Assembly: GCA_965215155.1 (NCBI GenBank)
Contig: CBDCCY010000004.1
Location: forward strand, 806,001-870,000
Direction of reading: 5' to 3'
From: JAGWAJ01 sp965215155
GTDB lineage: Bacteria > Acidobacteriota > Vicinamibacteria > Vicinamibacterales > UBA8438
Length of the DNA: 64,000 nucleotides
The notes under the pieces: generated by a model
The model's database searches: none
What the model was told of the DNA's origin: nothing
The model's input: only the letters and a program-made list of their open reading frames with translations
Position numbers and translations under genes: made by a program
In this document: one piece after another, positions 18,054 through 26,133 of the stretch
Position numbering within the stretch: the first letter of the stretch is position 1
Layout: each line of letters begins with the position of its first letter

Positions 18054-19310
18054 ATGCATCCCAGGCTCATCCTCGTGCTCCTCGCCATCGGCGGCCTCGC
18101 CGCCGGAAGCGCCCCTGTGCACGCGCAGGACCTGCCGGCGGCAACGCCGGAAGCGGTCGGGCTCTCGTCGGAACCGTTGAACGAAGCGACCCGCGGGCTG
18201 CAGGCTCATGTCGACGCCGGAGACATCGCCGGTGTGGTGGCCACCGTCGTGCGGCACGGCCGGCTGGCGTACTTCGAGGCGCTCGGCGAGCTGGACCGGG
18301 AGCGCGGGCTCGCGATGCGCGGCGACGCGCTGTTCCGCCTGTACTCGATGACGCGCCCCATCACCAGCCTGGCCGCGATGATCCTCTGGGAGGAGGACCG
18401 CTTCGAGCTCGACGATCCCGTTTCCCGCTATCTGCCGGAGTTCGCCGATCAGCGCGTCTTCGTCGACGCGTCCAACCCCGACATGGCCGCCACGCGGCCG
18501 CGGCGCACCGAGATGACGGTCGAGCACCTCCTGCTGCACACCTCCGGACTCGGCAGCCGAAGCTCGCCCATCTACCGCGCCGAGCAGGTCCGGCTGCGGT
18601 CCATCACCCTGCCGCAGATGGTGGCGAACGCCGCCCGCGTGCCGCTCTTCGAGGACCCGGGGACGCGCTGGCGCTACGGCATCTCCACCACCATCCTCGG
18701 CCGGCTCGTCGAGGTCTGGTCCGGGATGCCGTTCGACCGGTTCCTCCGCCAGCGGGTCTTCGAGCCGCTCGGGATGACCGACACCGTGTTTCGGGTGGAT
18801 GCCTCCCGGACCGACCGCTTCGGGCCGGCCTACCGTCCGGGACCCGACGGCGCGTTGCGGCCGCACGCCATCGAGGTGGTCCCGCACACCGAGCAGCCGG
18901 CCCTGATCGAGGGCGGCGTCGGCCTGATCTCCACCGTCCGCGACTACCTCCGCTTCGCCCGGATGTTCCTCAACGGCGGCGAGCTCGACGGGGTGCGTGT
19001 GCTGCAGCCGGATACCGTCGCGCTGATGACCGTCAACCGCATCCCCGACGCGCTCCTGCCGATCGGCTTCGGCTCGCCGCAGCCCGGCCGCGGATGGACC
19101 CTCGGGTTCAGCGTCGTGATGGACGCCGGCGCGTCCCCCCTCCCGGTCCGCGAGGGCACGTTCTGGTGGGACGGATCCTCCGGCACGCGGTTCTTCATCG
19201 ACCCGGTCGAGGAGATGGTGACCGTCATCATGGCCGCCGCGTCCCCAGCCTACGGAAACGGGTTCCGGGAGGGCTTCACCGAGGCGGTGTACCGGGCGCT
19301 CGTCGACTGA
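18054..19310 (+). CDS. Beta-lactamase-family serine hydrolase with SxxR motif
   Basis: 418 residues, signal peptide to about APVHAQD. The class C beta-lactamase/EstB esterase fold is evident: nucleophile region RLYSMTRPITSLAAM (about residue 98), the LDDPVSRYLPEF segment, the second motif WRYGIS, and a C-terminal FWWDGSSGTRFFIDP in place of KTG. The nucleophile motif reads Ser-Met-Thr-Arg (codons tcg atg acg cgc), so the catalytic Lys of the usual SxxK is replaced by Arg. It probably acts on esters or small amides in the periplasm, if active. The last 35 bp overlap the convergent DUF1445 gene. Confidence 0.88.
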   Translation: MHPRLILVLLAIGGLAAGSAPVHAQDLPAATPEAVGLSSEPLNEATRGLQAHVDAGDIAGVVATVVRHGRLAYFEALGELDRERGLAMRGDALFRLYSMTRPITSLAAMILWEEDRFELDDPVSRYLPEFADQRVFVDASNPDMAATRPRRTEMTVEHLLLHTSGLGSRSSPIYRAEQVRLRSITLPQMVANAARVPLFEDPGTRWRYGISTTILGRLVEVWSGMPFDRFLRQRVFEPLGMTDTVFRVDASRTDRFGPAYRPGPDGALRPHAIEVVPHTEQPALIEGGVGLISTVRDYLRFARMFLNGGELDGVRVLQPDTVALMTVNRIPDALLPIGFGSPQPGRGWTLGFSVVMDAGASPLPVREGTFWWDGSSGTRFFIDPVEEMVTVIMAAASPAYGNGFREGFTEAVYRALVD

Positions 19311-20076
19311 GTACCGGGACGTCGGTGACGAACATGAAGCCCGGCGCGTGGGAGATCAGGAGCGCAGGCCGGGCGCTCCTCGCGACGACCTGCGAGGTCA
19401 CGCCGCAGGCCCAGAAGACCGGCACCTCCCCCGGAAGAAGTCCACCGTCCTCGCCCCAGTCGGGACGGGCGAGGTTGCGGATTCCGAGCGCCGCCGGGTC
19501 GCCGACGTGCACCGGGGCGCCGTGGGCGAGCGGCTGCTCGTCGCTGATGCGGACGGCGTCGTCCACCCGCGGTGCGGGAATCGGTCGCATGCTGACCACG
19601 AGGCGCCCGCGGAACGGGCCTGCCGGCTCGCAGTCCCGATCGGTGAGGTACATGGGTACGACGCGCTCCTCCTCCTGGTGCCGGAGCCGTATGCCGGCCT
19701 CCACCAGCCCCGCCTCGAACCCGAAGCTGCAGCCGAGAAGGAAGGCGGTGAGATCGGGTCCCCAGACCTCGCGCACGTCCCGGCACTCGACCTCCGGCCT
19801 CCCGCGGCCGGCGACGCGGTAGCGGGGCAGGTCCGTCCTCAGGTCGGCGCCCGGGGCGAGCGAGCGGAGCACCGGCCCCTCGCTCACCGCGAGCAGCGGA
19901 CACGGACGAGGATTCCGCTCGCAGAACGATCGGAAATCGGCGGCCAGCGGACGCGGCACCGCGATCAGGTTCGCCTGCGCGTAGCCGGGGCAGACGCCGG
20001 ACGTCGTCCCGGTGAATCGCCCCGCACGGCAGGCGGCCCGGAACGCCGCCGGATCGAGCTCGGGAACGAGAGTCAT
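19276..20076 (-). CDS. DUF1445 putative hydro-lyase / D-glutamate cyclase family
   Basis: 266 residues, ATG at 20076. It shows the family hallmarks in order: TSGVCPGYAQANLIAVPR, FRSFCERNPRPCPLLAVSE, then AFLLGCSFGFEAGL, and a C-terminal PVFWACGVTSQ followed by HAPGFMFVTD. The Cys-Gly-Val-Thr and His-x-Pro-Gly residues are conserved in the family. Mammalian DUF1445 (DGLUCY) converts D-glutamate to 5-oxoproline; bacterial members are usually annotated as putative hydro-lyases. It follows the ExbD-like gene on the same strand by 9 bp and overlaps the serine hydrolase gene tail to tail. Confidence 0.9.
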   Translation of the reverse strand: MTLVPELDPAAFRAACRAGRFTGTTSGVCPGYAQANLIAVPRPLAADFRSFCERNPRPCPLLAVSEGPVLRSLAPGADLRTDLPRYRVAGRGRPEVECRDVREVWGPDLTAFLLGCSFGFEAGLVEAGIRLRHQEEERVVPMYLTDRDCEPAGPFRGRLVVSMRPIPAPRVDDAVRISDEQPLAHGAPVHVGDPAALGIRNLARPDWGEDGGLLPGEVPVFWACGVTSQVVARSARPALLISHAPGFMFVTDVPVLSRRAPGTPPR

Positions 20077-20085
20077 CGTCCTGCC

Positions 20086-20508
20086 TCACTGGCGATCGCC
20101 GCCCGGGAGCCTTCGCGTCTCGATGCTGATTTGCGTGATTCGAGCGCGCCTGACGACGTCGAGGACCTCAACCACCACTCCGTGACTCACGCGAGCATCG
20201 GCCCGCAGCCGTACGATCGCTTCTTCAGGGTCCTCAATCGCGGCCAGCACCCCCCGGAACTCATCGAGATCAATCCGCTCTCCCCGAAGCTCGAGTGAGC
20301 CGTCCTCGGCCACGGTGAGGTTGACCAGGCCGGGAACGGTCCGAGGCTCGACGGCCGAGTTGCTCGCGGTCGGCAGTGTTACCTGAAACGTGGTCGCGTC
20401 CTGGAAGGTCGTCGTCAGCACCAGGAAGACCAGCACAATGAACAGGATGTCGATGAGCGGCGTCAGGTTGAACTCCGGACCGACGCGACGCGGGTTCGCG
20501 AACTTCAC
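20086..20508 (-). CDS. ExbD/TolR family protein
   Basis: 140 residues. Short cytoplasmic start, then FNLTPLIDILFIVLVFLVLT, the single membrane helix with the proton-pathway Asp of ExbD/TolR (TPLIDI), and a periplasmic domain of about 100 residues with the expected alternating strands and helices. With the ExbB/TolQ-like protein upstream (4-bp overlap) it would form the proton-driven motor for TonB- or Tol-type systems. No TonB gene is seen nearby. Confidence 0.92.
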   Translation of the reverse strand: MKFANPRRVGPEFNLTPLIDILFIVLVFLVLTTTFQDATTFQVTLPTASNSAVEPRTVPGLVNLTVAEDGSLELRGERIDLDEFRGVLAAIEDPEEAIVRLRADARVSHGVVVEVLDVVRRARITQISIETRRLPGGDRQ

Positions 20509-21143
20509 GGCTGCTCAACCTCTCCGTGTTCGCAGACGAGCTCGATGAACTCGAGCGCCATGGCTTCCAGATCTGCCGTGATCAGGTCGGCGCGCGCGGC
20601 GATGAGGCGATGCGACACAAGGGCCAGCACACCGACGACAAGTCCGGCGACCGTCGTGTACAGGGCCGTCCCGATACCACCGGCCAGTTGCTGCGGTGAC
20701 GCCAAACCTGCCGTGGCCGAGACTTGCTCGAAGACGAGAATGATGCCGACAACCGTGCCGAGGAGCCCGAACAGCGGGCCGAGCGTGGCGATGACGGCAA
20801 GACCGCCCAGTCCGTACTCGAGCTCACGCACCAACTGCCGCCCCAACAACTCGGCGTGGTCTTTCAGCGCCCCTCGTGTCATGGCCGCCCGCTCGATCAA
20901 CGGCGCCGCCAGCCGAACCGAGACCGGCGCATCGTCACCGGCGAGCGAGAGAGCTCGCGCGTACTCGCCTTCCGATACGAGCGCACGGAACTCCGCGAGC
21001 CTCGGGTCCACCGCCCGCGCGGTCCATTGCGTCTGTCGCCACTTCGCCAGCGTGAGCGCAAAGCCGACGATCGAACACGCCACGATCGGCACGAAGGTGA
21101 CGATCCGCACCCAGCCGGCGACATTCTCAGGGTACTCCAGCAT
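20505..21143 (-). CDS. MotA/TolQ/ExbB family proton channel
   Basis: 212 residues with an N-terminal helix (about 10-30), a cytoplasmic helical stretch, and two C-terminal helices in the conserved MotA/TolQ/ExbB segment (LGGLAVIATLGPLFGLLGTV, then GGIGTALYTTVAGLVVGVLA). This is the pentameric channel partner of ExbD/TolR. The annotated start lies 17 bp inside the upstream fhs gene; an internal start is possible but the overlap suggests co-transcription. Confidence 0.92.
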   Translation of the reverse strand: MLEYPENVAGWVRIVTFVPIVACSIVGFALTLAKWRQTQWTARAVDPRLAEFRALVSEGEYARALSLAGDDAPVSVRLAAPLIERAAMTRGALKDHAELLGRQLVRELEYGLGGLAVIATLGPLFGLLGTVVGIILVFEQVSATAGLASPQQLAGGIGTALYTTVAGLVVGVLALVSHRLIAARADLITADLEAMALEFIELVCEHGEVEQP

Positions 21144-22833
21144 CTCGAACCTCGGGACACCTGTTCCTGCTCTGGTTCGTGAGATTCATCTGCTCCGATC
21201 GTGGGTGTGCGGGCAAGCCGGGCATTCGCAGGATGCGTCCGAGAATCGGCACGACGTACCCGGCGCCAATCGCGGCAACGACGCCGTTCACGCGCAACTC
21301 GAATCCCTCCGGCCGGCCGCGACGGGTTGGATCATCCGACAGCGAACCGGACGTCTTCGCGACGCACACCGGCAGCGTCTCTCCGCCGCACCTGCGGACG
21401 ACGGTGAGGTCCTTCTCCGCCCGTCGCTCCCACACCACCGACCCGGCACCGTACATCGCCCGTGCGACCTTCTCGAGTTTCTGCTTGATCGGCTCGTGCC
21501 AGTCATAGAGGGGAGTAAACGGCTTCGCCCGACGCTCCGCATGATGCACCACCACCTCAGCGAGCTCGATGGCGCCGTCGCCCCCGGCGGCGAACGCATC
21601 GCAGACGGCCAGCGGCAGGCGCCGTTGGGCGCAAGCGTCGCGCAGCGCCTGTACTTCGAGGTCCGTGTCGCCGGCGAATCGGTTCAAGACGACGATGGGC
21701 GTCTCCCCGAACGCGCGCACGTTCTCAATATGCCTGAGCAGATTCGGCAGCCCGCGCTCGACGGCGGCGACATCCGGGCGCGCGAGTTCGCCACCCTCCA
21801 CGCCCCCGTGGTGCTTCAGCGCGCGCACGGTCGCGACGAGCACGATGGCGGCCGTGTCGAGGCCGGCCGAAACGCACTTCAGATCGAGGAACTTCTCACC
21901 GCCGAGGTCGAAGCCGAATCCGGCTTCGGTGACGACCCAATCGGCATGGCCCAGCGCGAGCTTGGTTCCGACGACCGAGCTGCAGCCGTGTGCGATGTCA
22001 GCAAACGGGCCGCCGTGCACGATGGCGGGAACACCTTCACCGGTCTGGACCAGATTCGGCCGCAACGCATCTTCGAGCAGAACCAGCAGAGCTCCGACCG
22101 CGTCGAGCTGACCGGCGGTAACAGGCTCACCCTCCACCGTCAGCGCAACCACCATCCGCTCCAGCCGCCGCCGCAGGTCGTCGTAGCCCTCGGCCAGACA
22201 CAAGGCCGCCATGACCTCCGACGCCGCGGTGATGTCGAACCCGCTCTCCCGCGGGATCCCGTGGGCCGCCCCGCCGAGTCCGATCACGATGTTGCGCAGC
22301 GATCGATCGTTCATGTCGATCACGCGCCGCCACAGGATCCGCCTGACATCGATGCCGAGCGAGTTCCCTCGATGGAGGTGATTGTCCAGGAGCGCCGCCA
22401 GCAGATTGTGCGCAGCCGTCACGGCGTGGAAGTCGCCCGTGAAGTGAAGGTTGATGTCGTCGGACGGAACGAGCCGAGCGCGACCGCCGCCGATCCCGCC
22501 CCCTTTGCGCCCGAAGGTCGGGCCGACCGACGGCTCGCGAAGCACGGCGCACGACCGAAGGCCGAGACGCGCGAGGCCTTGCGCCAAACCGACGGACGTC
22601 GTGGTCTTGCCCTCGCCAGCCGGGGTCGGCGTCATGGCTGACACGAGCACGAGCCGGCCGCGCCGCGTGTCGCGCGTGAGGGCATCGAGCGAGAGCTTGG
22701 CCTTCCCCTCACCCCACGGCGTCACGTCGTCACTCGCGAGGCCCAGGCGCGACGCGATGTCCTCGATGGGCTGCGGCTGGTGGTTCACGCCGGGTCCTGT
22801 TCTGCGGGACCGTCCTCTTGGCTCCGGGTTCAT
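21127..22833 (-). CDS. fhs: Formate--tetrahydrofolate ligase
   Basis: 568 residues from ATG at 22833 (GTG at 22788 is an alternative); the family is about 550-560. It makes 10-formyl-THF from formate, THF and ATP in the cytoplasm. Diagnostic segments are the P-loop TPTPAGEGKTTTSVGLAQ, then LREPSVGPTFGRKGGG, the INLHFTGDFHAVTAAHNLLA segment, and VVTEAGFGFDLGGEKF. A C-terminal unrelated tail ends PEVRDAGVP. It lies 135 bp downstream of the 198-aa gene in the ppsA run, placing one-carbon metabolism next to the hydrogenase/PEP-synthase locus. Confidence 0.95.
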   Translation of the reverse strand: MNPEPRGRSRRTGPGVNHQPQPIEDIASRLGLASDDVTPWGEGKAKLSLDALTRDTRRGRLVLVSAMTPTPAGEGKTTTSVGLAQGLARLGLRSCAVLREPSVGPTFGRKGGGIGGGRARLVPSDDINLHFTGDFHAVTAAHNLLAALLDNHLHRGNSLGIDVRRILWRRVIDMNDRSLRNIVIGLGGAAHGIPRESGFDITAASEVMAALCLAEGYDDLRRRLERMVVALTVEGEPVTAGQLDAVGALLVLLEDALRPNLVQTGEGVPAIVHGGPFADIAHGCSSVVGTKLALGHADWVVTEAGFGFDLGGEKFLDLKCVSAGLDTAAIVLVATVRALKHHGGVEGGELARPDVAAVERGLPNLLRHIENVRAFGETPIVVLNRFAGDTDLEVQALRDACAQRRLPLAVCDAFAAGGDGAIELAEVVVHHAERRAKPFTPLYDWHEPIKQKLEKVARAMYGAGSVVWERRAEKDLTVVRRCGGETLPVCVAKTSGSLSDDPTRRGRPEGFELRVNGVVAAIGAGYVVPILGRILRMPGLPAHPRSEQMNLTNQSRNRCPEVRDAGVP

Positions 22834-22968
22834 CTCGGCCGTGCCGGCGCGGGCAGGTGACCAGAGACGATAGTCCGTATTGGCCCGGCACGCCGCGCGC
22901 TGCCGCCCGCTCGAACAGCGCGACCGGATTTGTACAGTCTGCACCGCTGGCGGCATCCGGTCAAATGC

Positions 22969-23565
22969 CTACGTCTCGCCGTCCTCTGCCGTGAACGCTT
23001 CACGGCCCTCCTGTATTCTCGGATGAAACGTGTCGGACACCCCGAAGTCCGCGAAGTGCACATAGCGCCGGTGTGGGTCGAGGATCTTCCGCGCATGCTT
23101 CAGCGGACACCAATACTGCTCGGTGCGCGCTGCCACTTCTCGCGCGAATGCAATGACGCCGTTCGCGTAGCCGCAATAGACGCAGTTCAGTTTCTCCACC
23201 GCGTTCAGGTACGACAGGTGGTGTCGATCGATCACGACGTACGCAGCCCGGCGCACTCGCGGAATGCGATAGAGACGAAAGCAGATCGCCTGGTAGATGG
23301 AGACCGACAGGTCGAGAAGCCCGAACGGCACGATCATGCCGTAAACGAAGGGTGCCGAGAGCACGTTGCGCGGCTTGCTGGCGGACAGCCACCGCAGGGC
23401 CCCGATCTTCACGCGCCGATGCGCCTCGATGATGGACTGCTCGAAGCGGACCTTCTTGCCTTCGAACCAGTACAGCAGCTCGGTCCGTTGCGCGTGCAGC
23501 TCATGTGCCAGCTCGTCTTCCAGGCGCCGAATGGCGATCATCAGCTCGTGTACGCGTTCGTTCAT
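22969..23565 (-). CDS. Conserved 198-aa protein with paired-Cys motifs
   Basis: 198 residues. ATG at 23565 overlaps the ppsA stop (ATGA), so it is translationally coupled to ppsA. An N-terminal charged helix (about 1-50) precedes a hydrophobic segment (about 70-98: SAPFVYGMIVPFGLLDLSVS) and a Cys/Trp-rich C-terminal half: KLNCVYCGYANG and YWCPLKHARK. The Cys-x-x-Cys and Cys-Pro pair plus His residues (IDRHHLSYL) look like a metal or Fe-S site. I have seen this arrangement in uncharacterised conserved proteins but know no function. A membrane-associated redox or metal role tied to PEP synthase is only inference. Confidence 0.6.
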   Translation of the reverse strand: MNERVHELMIAIRRLEDELAHELHAQRTELLYWFEGKKVRFEQSIIEAHRRVKIGALRWLSASKPRNVLSAPFVYGMIVPFGLLDLSVSIYQAICFRLYRIPRVRRAAYVVIDRHHLSYLNAVEKLNCVYCGYANGVIAFAREVAARTEQYWCPLKHARKILDPHRRYVHFADFGVSDTFHPRIQEGREAFTAEDGET

Positions 23566-25160
23566 TGCACATCCCCTGACCGCCCCAGCTCTCGTTCGAT
23601 TTCCAGGATAGCCAGCGTGGTCTTCAAGACACTGTCGGGGTTCAGACTGATCGAGTCGATTCCCCTACGCACGAGGAATTCGGCGATCTCCGGGTAGTCC
23701 GACGGAGCCTGGCCGCAGATCCCCGAATGACGGCCATTCCTTCGCGCGCCCTCCACCGCCTGCCGGATCATCTCGAGGACGCCAGCGTCCCGTTCGTCGT
23801 AGTCGAACGACACCATCTCCGAGTCTCGATCCACTCCCAGCACGAGCTGAGTCAGATCGTTGGAACCGATCGAGAATCCGTCGAAGAACCGGGAGAAGGC
23901 GTCGATCTGCAATACGTTGTTGGGAATCTCGCACATGACGTAAATCTCCAGGCCGTCCTCGCCGCGCCTCAGTCCCTGCTCGGCCAGGACGCCAATCACC
24001 TTCTCGCCCTCCTCGACGCGCCGGCAGAACGGAATCATGATCCTCGTGTTCTTCAAGCCCATCTCGTCGCGCACGCGGCGGATGGCCGCGCATTCCAGGG
24101 CGAATCCTCCGGCGTAGGCGGGGTGCGCGTAGCGGGATGCCCCTCGGAAGCCGAGCATCGGATTGCTCTCCGGCGGTTCGAAGGCCTTGCCGCCGAGCAG
24201 TTGCGCGTACTCGTTGGTCTTGAAATCGGACATCCGGACGATGACCGGTTTCGGATAGAAGGCGGCGGCAATCGTGCCGATTCCCTCCGACAGCTTCTCG
24301 ACGAAGAAGTCCGAGCGCCTCGCGTAGCCGCGCGTCAAGAGCGCGATGGCGTCTCGTTCCTCGGGATCCTCGACCCGGTCGGGATGCAGGAGCGCCATCG
24401 GATGGACCTTGATGCCGGAGCTGATGATGAACTCCATGCGCGCCAGTCCCACGCCGTCGTTGGGGAGAAGGCTGGTTCGAAAGGCAAGCTCGGGATTCCC
24501 GACGTTGATCATGACCTTCGTGACGGGCCGCTCCAGGGTGCCGAGATCCGTCTTCCTCACCTCGAAGGGAAGCACCCCTTTGAAGATCCTGCCCCTCTCC
24601 CCCTGAGCGCAGCACACGGTAATCCTCTCGCCCGCGCGGAGCCGCTCCGACGCCCCGACGGCTCCCACCACCGCGGGGATCCCCAGCTCCCGGGCCACTA
24701 TGGCCGCGTGGCAGGTACGGCCGCCCCGCTCGGTCACGATGGCCGCCGCCTTCTTCATCACCGGCTCCCAATCCGGCGTGGTGCTGTCCGCCACCAGAAT
24801 CTCGCCGCTCTTGAACCCCCGCAGGTACGCGGGGCCGCCAATCGGATGCGCGGCGCCGCAGGCGATGCCGCTTCCCACGGCCCGTCCCTCGGCCAGAATC
24901 TCCGCCGATCCCTTCAGGACGTGCTCCTCGAGAACCTGCGGTCGACGCCGGGAAAAGACGGTCTCGGGTCGAGCCTGGAGCAGGTAGAGCTCGCCGTCCG
25001 TTCCATCCTTCGCCCACTCCATGTCCATCGGGACCTCGTGCCCCGCCCGGCTGGAGTAGTGTCTTTCGACCTCGACGGCATAGTGGGCGAGCTTCAGGAC
25101 CTCGCTGTCGCTGATGCAGAACCGCTCGCGGTCCCGCGCCGGGGTCGGAACGCTGCGGGT
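23562..25160 (-). pseudogene. ppsA: ppsA, 3' part (interrupted by IS66 element)
   Basis: C-terminal two thirds of phosphoenolpyruvate synthase, about 530 codons. Reading back from ATG 25028 in the same frame, family sequence continues (ARDRERFCISDSEVLKLAHY) to the junction at 25160/25161, where IS66 DNA supplies a stop. It carries the swivelling-domain phosphohistidine region GGRTCHAAIVAREL, the PEP/pyruvate domain, and the active-site Cys region CGQAPSDYPEIAEF. The 5' part is at 30419-31259. Joined at the shared 10-bp duplication the two halves give one uninterrupted frame of about 810 codons, close to family length, so the gene was intact until the insertion. Internal starts could give a fragment that lacks the ATP-grasp domain. 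Confidence 0.92.
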
Positions 25161-25175
25161 ATTCGTTTACCGGGT
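25151..25175. repeat. IS66 target duplication and left terminal repeat
   Basis: CGCTGCGGGT (25151-25160), then ATTC, then GTTTACCGGGT (25165-25175). The same 10-mer recurs at 30419-30428 outside the other end, and the 11-mer recurs inverted at 30402-30412 with a six-base outer spacer. This defines the insertion into ppsA. Confidence 0.8.
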
Positions 25176-25452
25176 GATCGGCCAATGAACACGGGCTGAG
25201 AATGGCCTTGAGCGTAGAAAGCTTCCAGTGCTGCCAGTGCTGCGACGAGGTTGCTTGGAACGGCAGTGGGGTTCCCACCGGTGCGTCACCCCCTGGCGGC
25301 GCCGTGGTGGGATGTTGGACGCCGCGCACCGGTGTCGGCTTGTCGGCGAGAACCGGCGGCAACGGGGCGCAGAGGAGCCGGCACGCTGCCCGTCGCGGCG
25401 GGTGCGGCCGCAAGGACCGGTCGTGCCACGTGGTCGTTCGGACGGTGCCCAC

Positions 25453-25965
25453 CTACGCGGGCGGCGGCGGCAGCCCGAGCAGCTCGGGGACAACCGGTTT
25501 GGGGGCGCGCAACATTGCGGCGATCAGCGCGGGCAGGTCGAGGATGCGTTGCCGGGCCGTGCGCACCACGCTGGCGAGGGTCTGCTGCGTGTCGGCGCCC
25601 TTGCGGGTGCGGTTGCCGCCGCACACCTTGCGGATGACCACGGCGGGCCGGATGGCCTGCTCGGCGCGCCAGTTGGTGGCGTCAAGCGAGGGGTCCGACA
25701 GGAAGAGGAACACGGCCGGGAATTCGGTGGCCAAGTGCTTCGCGAAGCGCTCGGCGTCGTCGAGCGGCGGCGGTGCGTCGACCAGCCGGCCGAGGCGGGC
25801 GATGAGTCGGCCGCGGGCAGTTGCCATCCCATGTTCGCTCAGCTCGCCCGCGTGGCAGCGGTCGCGCAGGTCAAGGCCGGCCCGCAGAGTCGCCTGCACG
25901 TCGCCGGCCCAGCGACTGTCGGGATACGCCAGCCGGAGCTGCTTGCAGCGTTGTAACAGGTGCGC
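25453..25965 (-). pseudogene. IS66 transposase, C-terminal fragment
   Basis: About 170 codons that continue the transposase after the RIT insertion: read from 25965, the frame gives AHLLQRCKQLRLAYP and joins directly onto the LNH end of the N-terminal fragment. It contains the catalytic Glu block of IS66 transposases, NWRAEQAIRPAVVIRKVCGG, then NRTRKGADTQQTL, and ends LLGLPPPPA with TAG at 25453-25455. Separated from the DDE aspartates it cannot work alone. Confidence 0.88.
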
Positions 25966-25987
25966 CTTATTCCGATATCGGAATAAG
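25966..25987. repeat. 22-bp perfect palindrome at ritA-side end of RIT copy 1
   Basis: CTTATTCCGATATCGGAATAAG is self-complementary; its two arms are the TTATTCCGAT motif also found inside each 30-bp RIT terminal repeat (for example 26010-26019). With the following AATC it forms a 25-bp spacer between IS66 sequence and the RIT repeat. RIT copy 2 has the same spacer, but on its ritC side (54015-54039). Confidence 0.8.
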
Positions 25988-25991
25988 AATC

Positions 25992-26021
25992 ACTATGCCG
26001 ATGTCGGGATTATTCCGATGT
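25992..26021. repeat. RIT copy 1 left terminal inverted repeat
   Basis: Thirty bases beginning ACTATGCCGATGTCGGGATT, exactly complementary to 29317-29346. Inside it CCGATGT occurs twice (around 25998 and 26015), a likely pair of recombinase-binding arms. In copy 1 the identity extends outward by GAATC on both sides. Confidence 0.88.
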
Positions 26022-26098
26022 CCGCCCTGATGTCCCGGTCGTGCAGGGCGTCTTCGACGAGACGATCCGGATAATCACCGCGCGCTGACGGACGGAGA

Positions 26099-26127
26099 CT
26101 CTTCTCTCACGACCCACGAGAGAGGAG
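26099..26127 (+). promoter_or_regulatory. Hairpin covering the ritA ribosome binding site
   Basis: CTCTTCTCTC (26099-26108), a nine-base loop, then GAGAGAGGAG (26118-26127), pairing over ten positions with one G-U. The right arm contains most of the AGAGGAGG Shine-Dalgarno (26121-26128) of ritA (ATG 26134). Folding would sequester it and limit recombinase translation. The same structure precedes ritA in copy 2 (57259-57287). Confidence 0.5.
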
Positions 26128-26133
26128 GCTCTC

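Noticed and set aside
15049..18180. 1043-codon plus-strand frame
   Set aside because: It lies opposite the ABC-F gene and a PQQ dehydrogenase gene, both with clear motifs. Composition is shadow-like.
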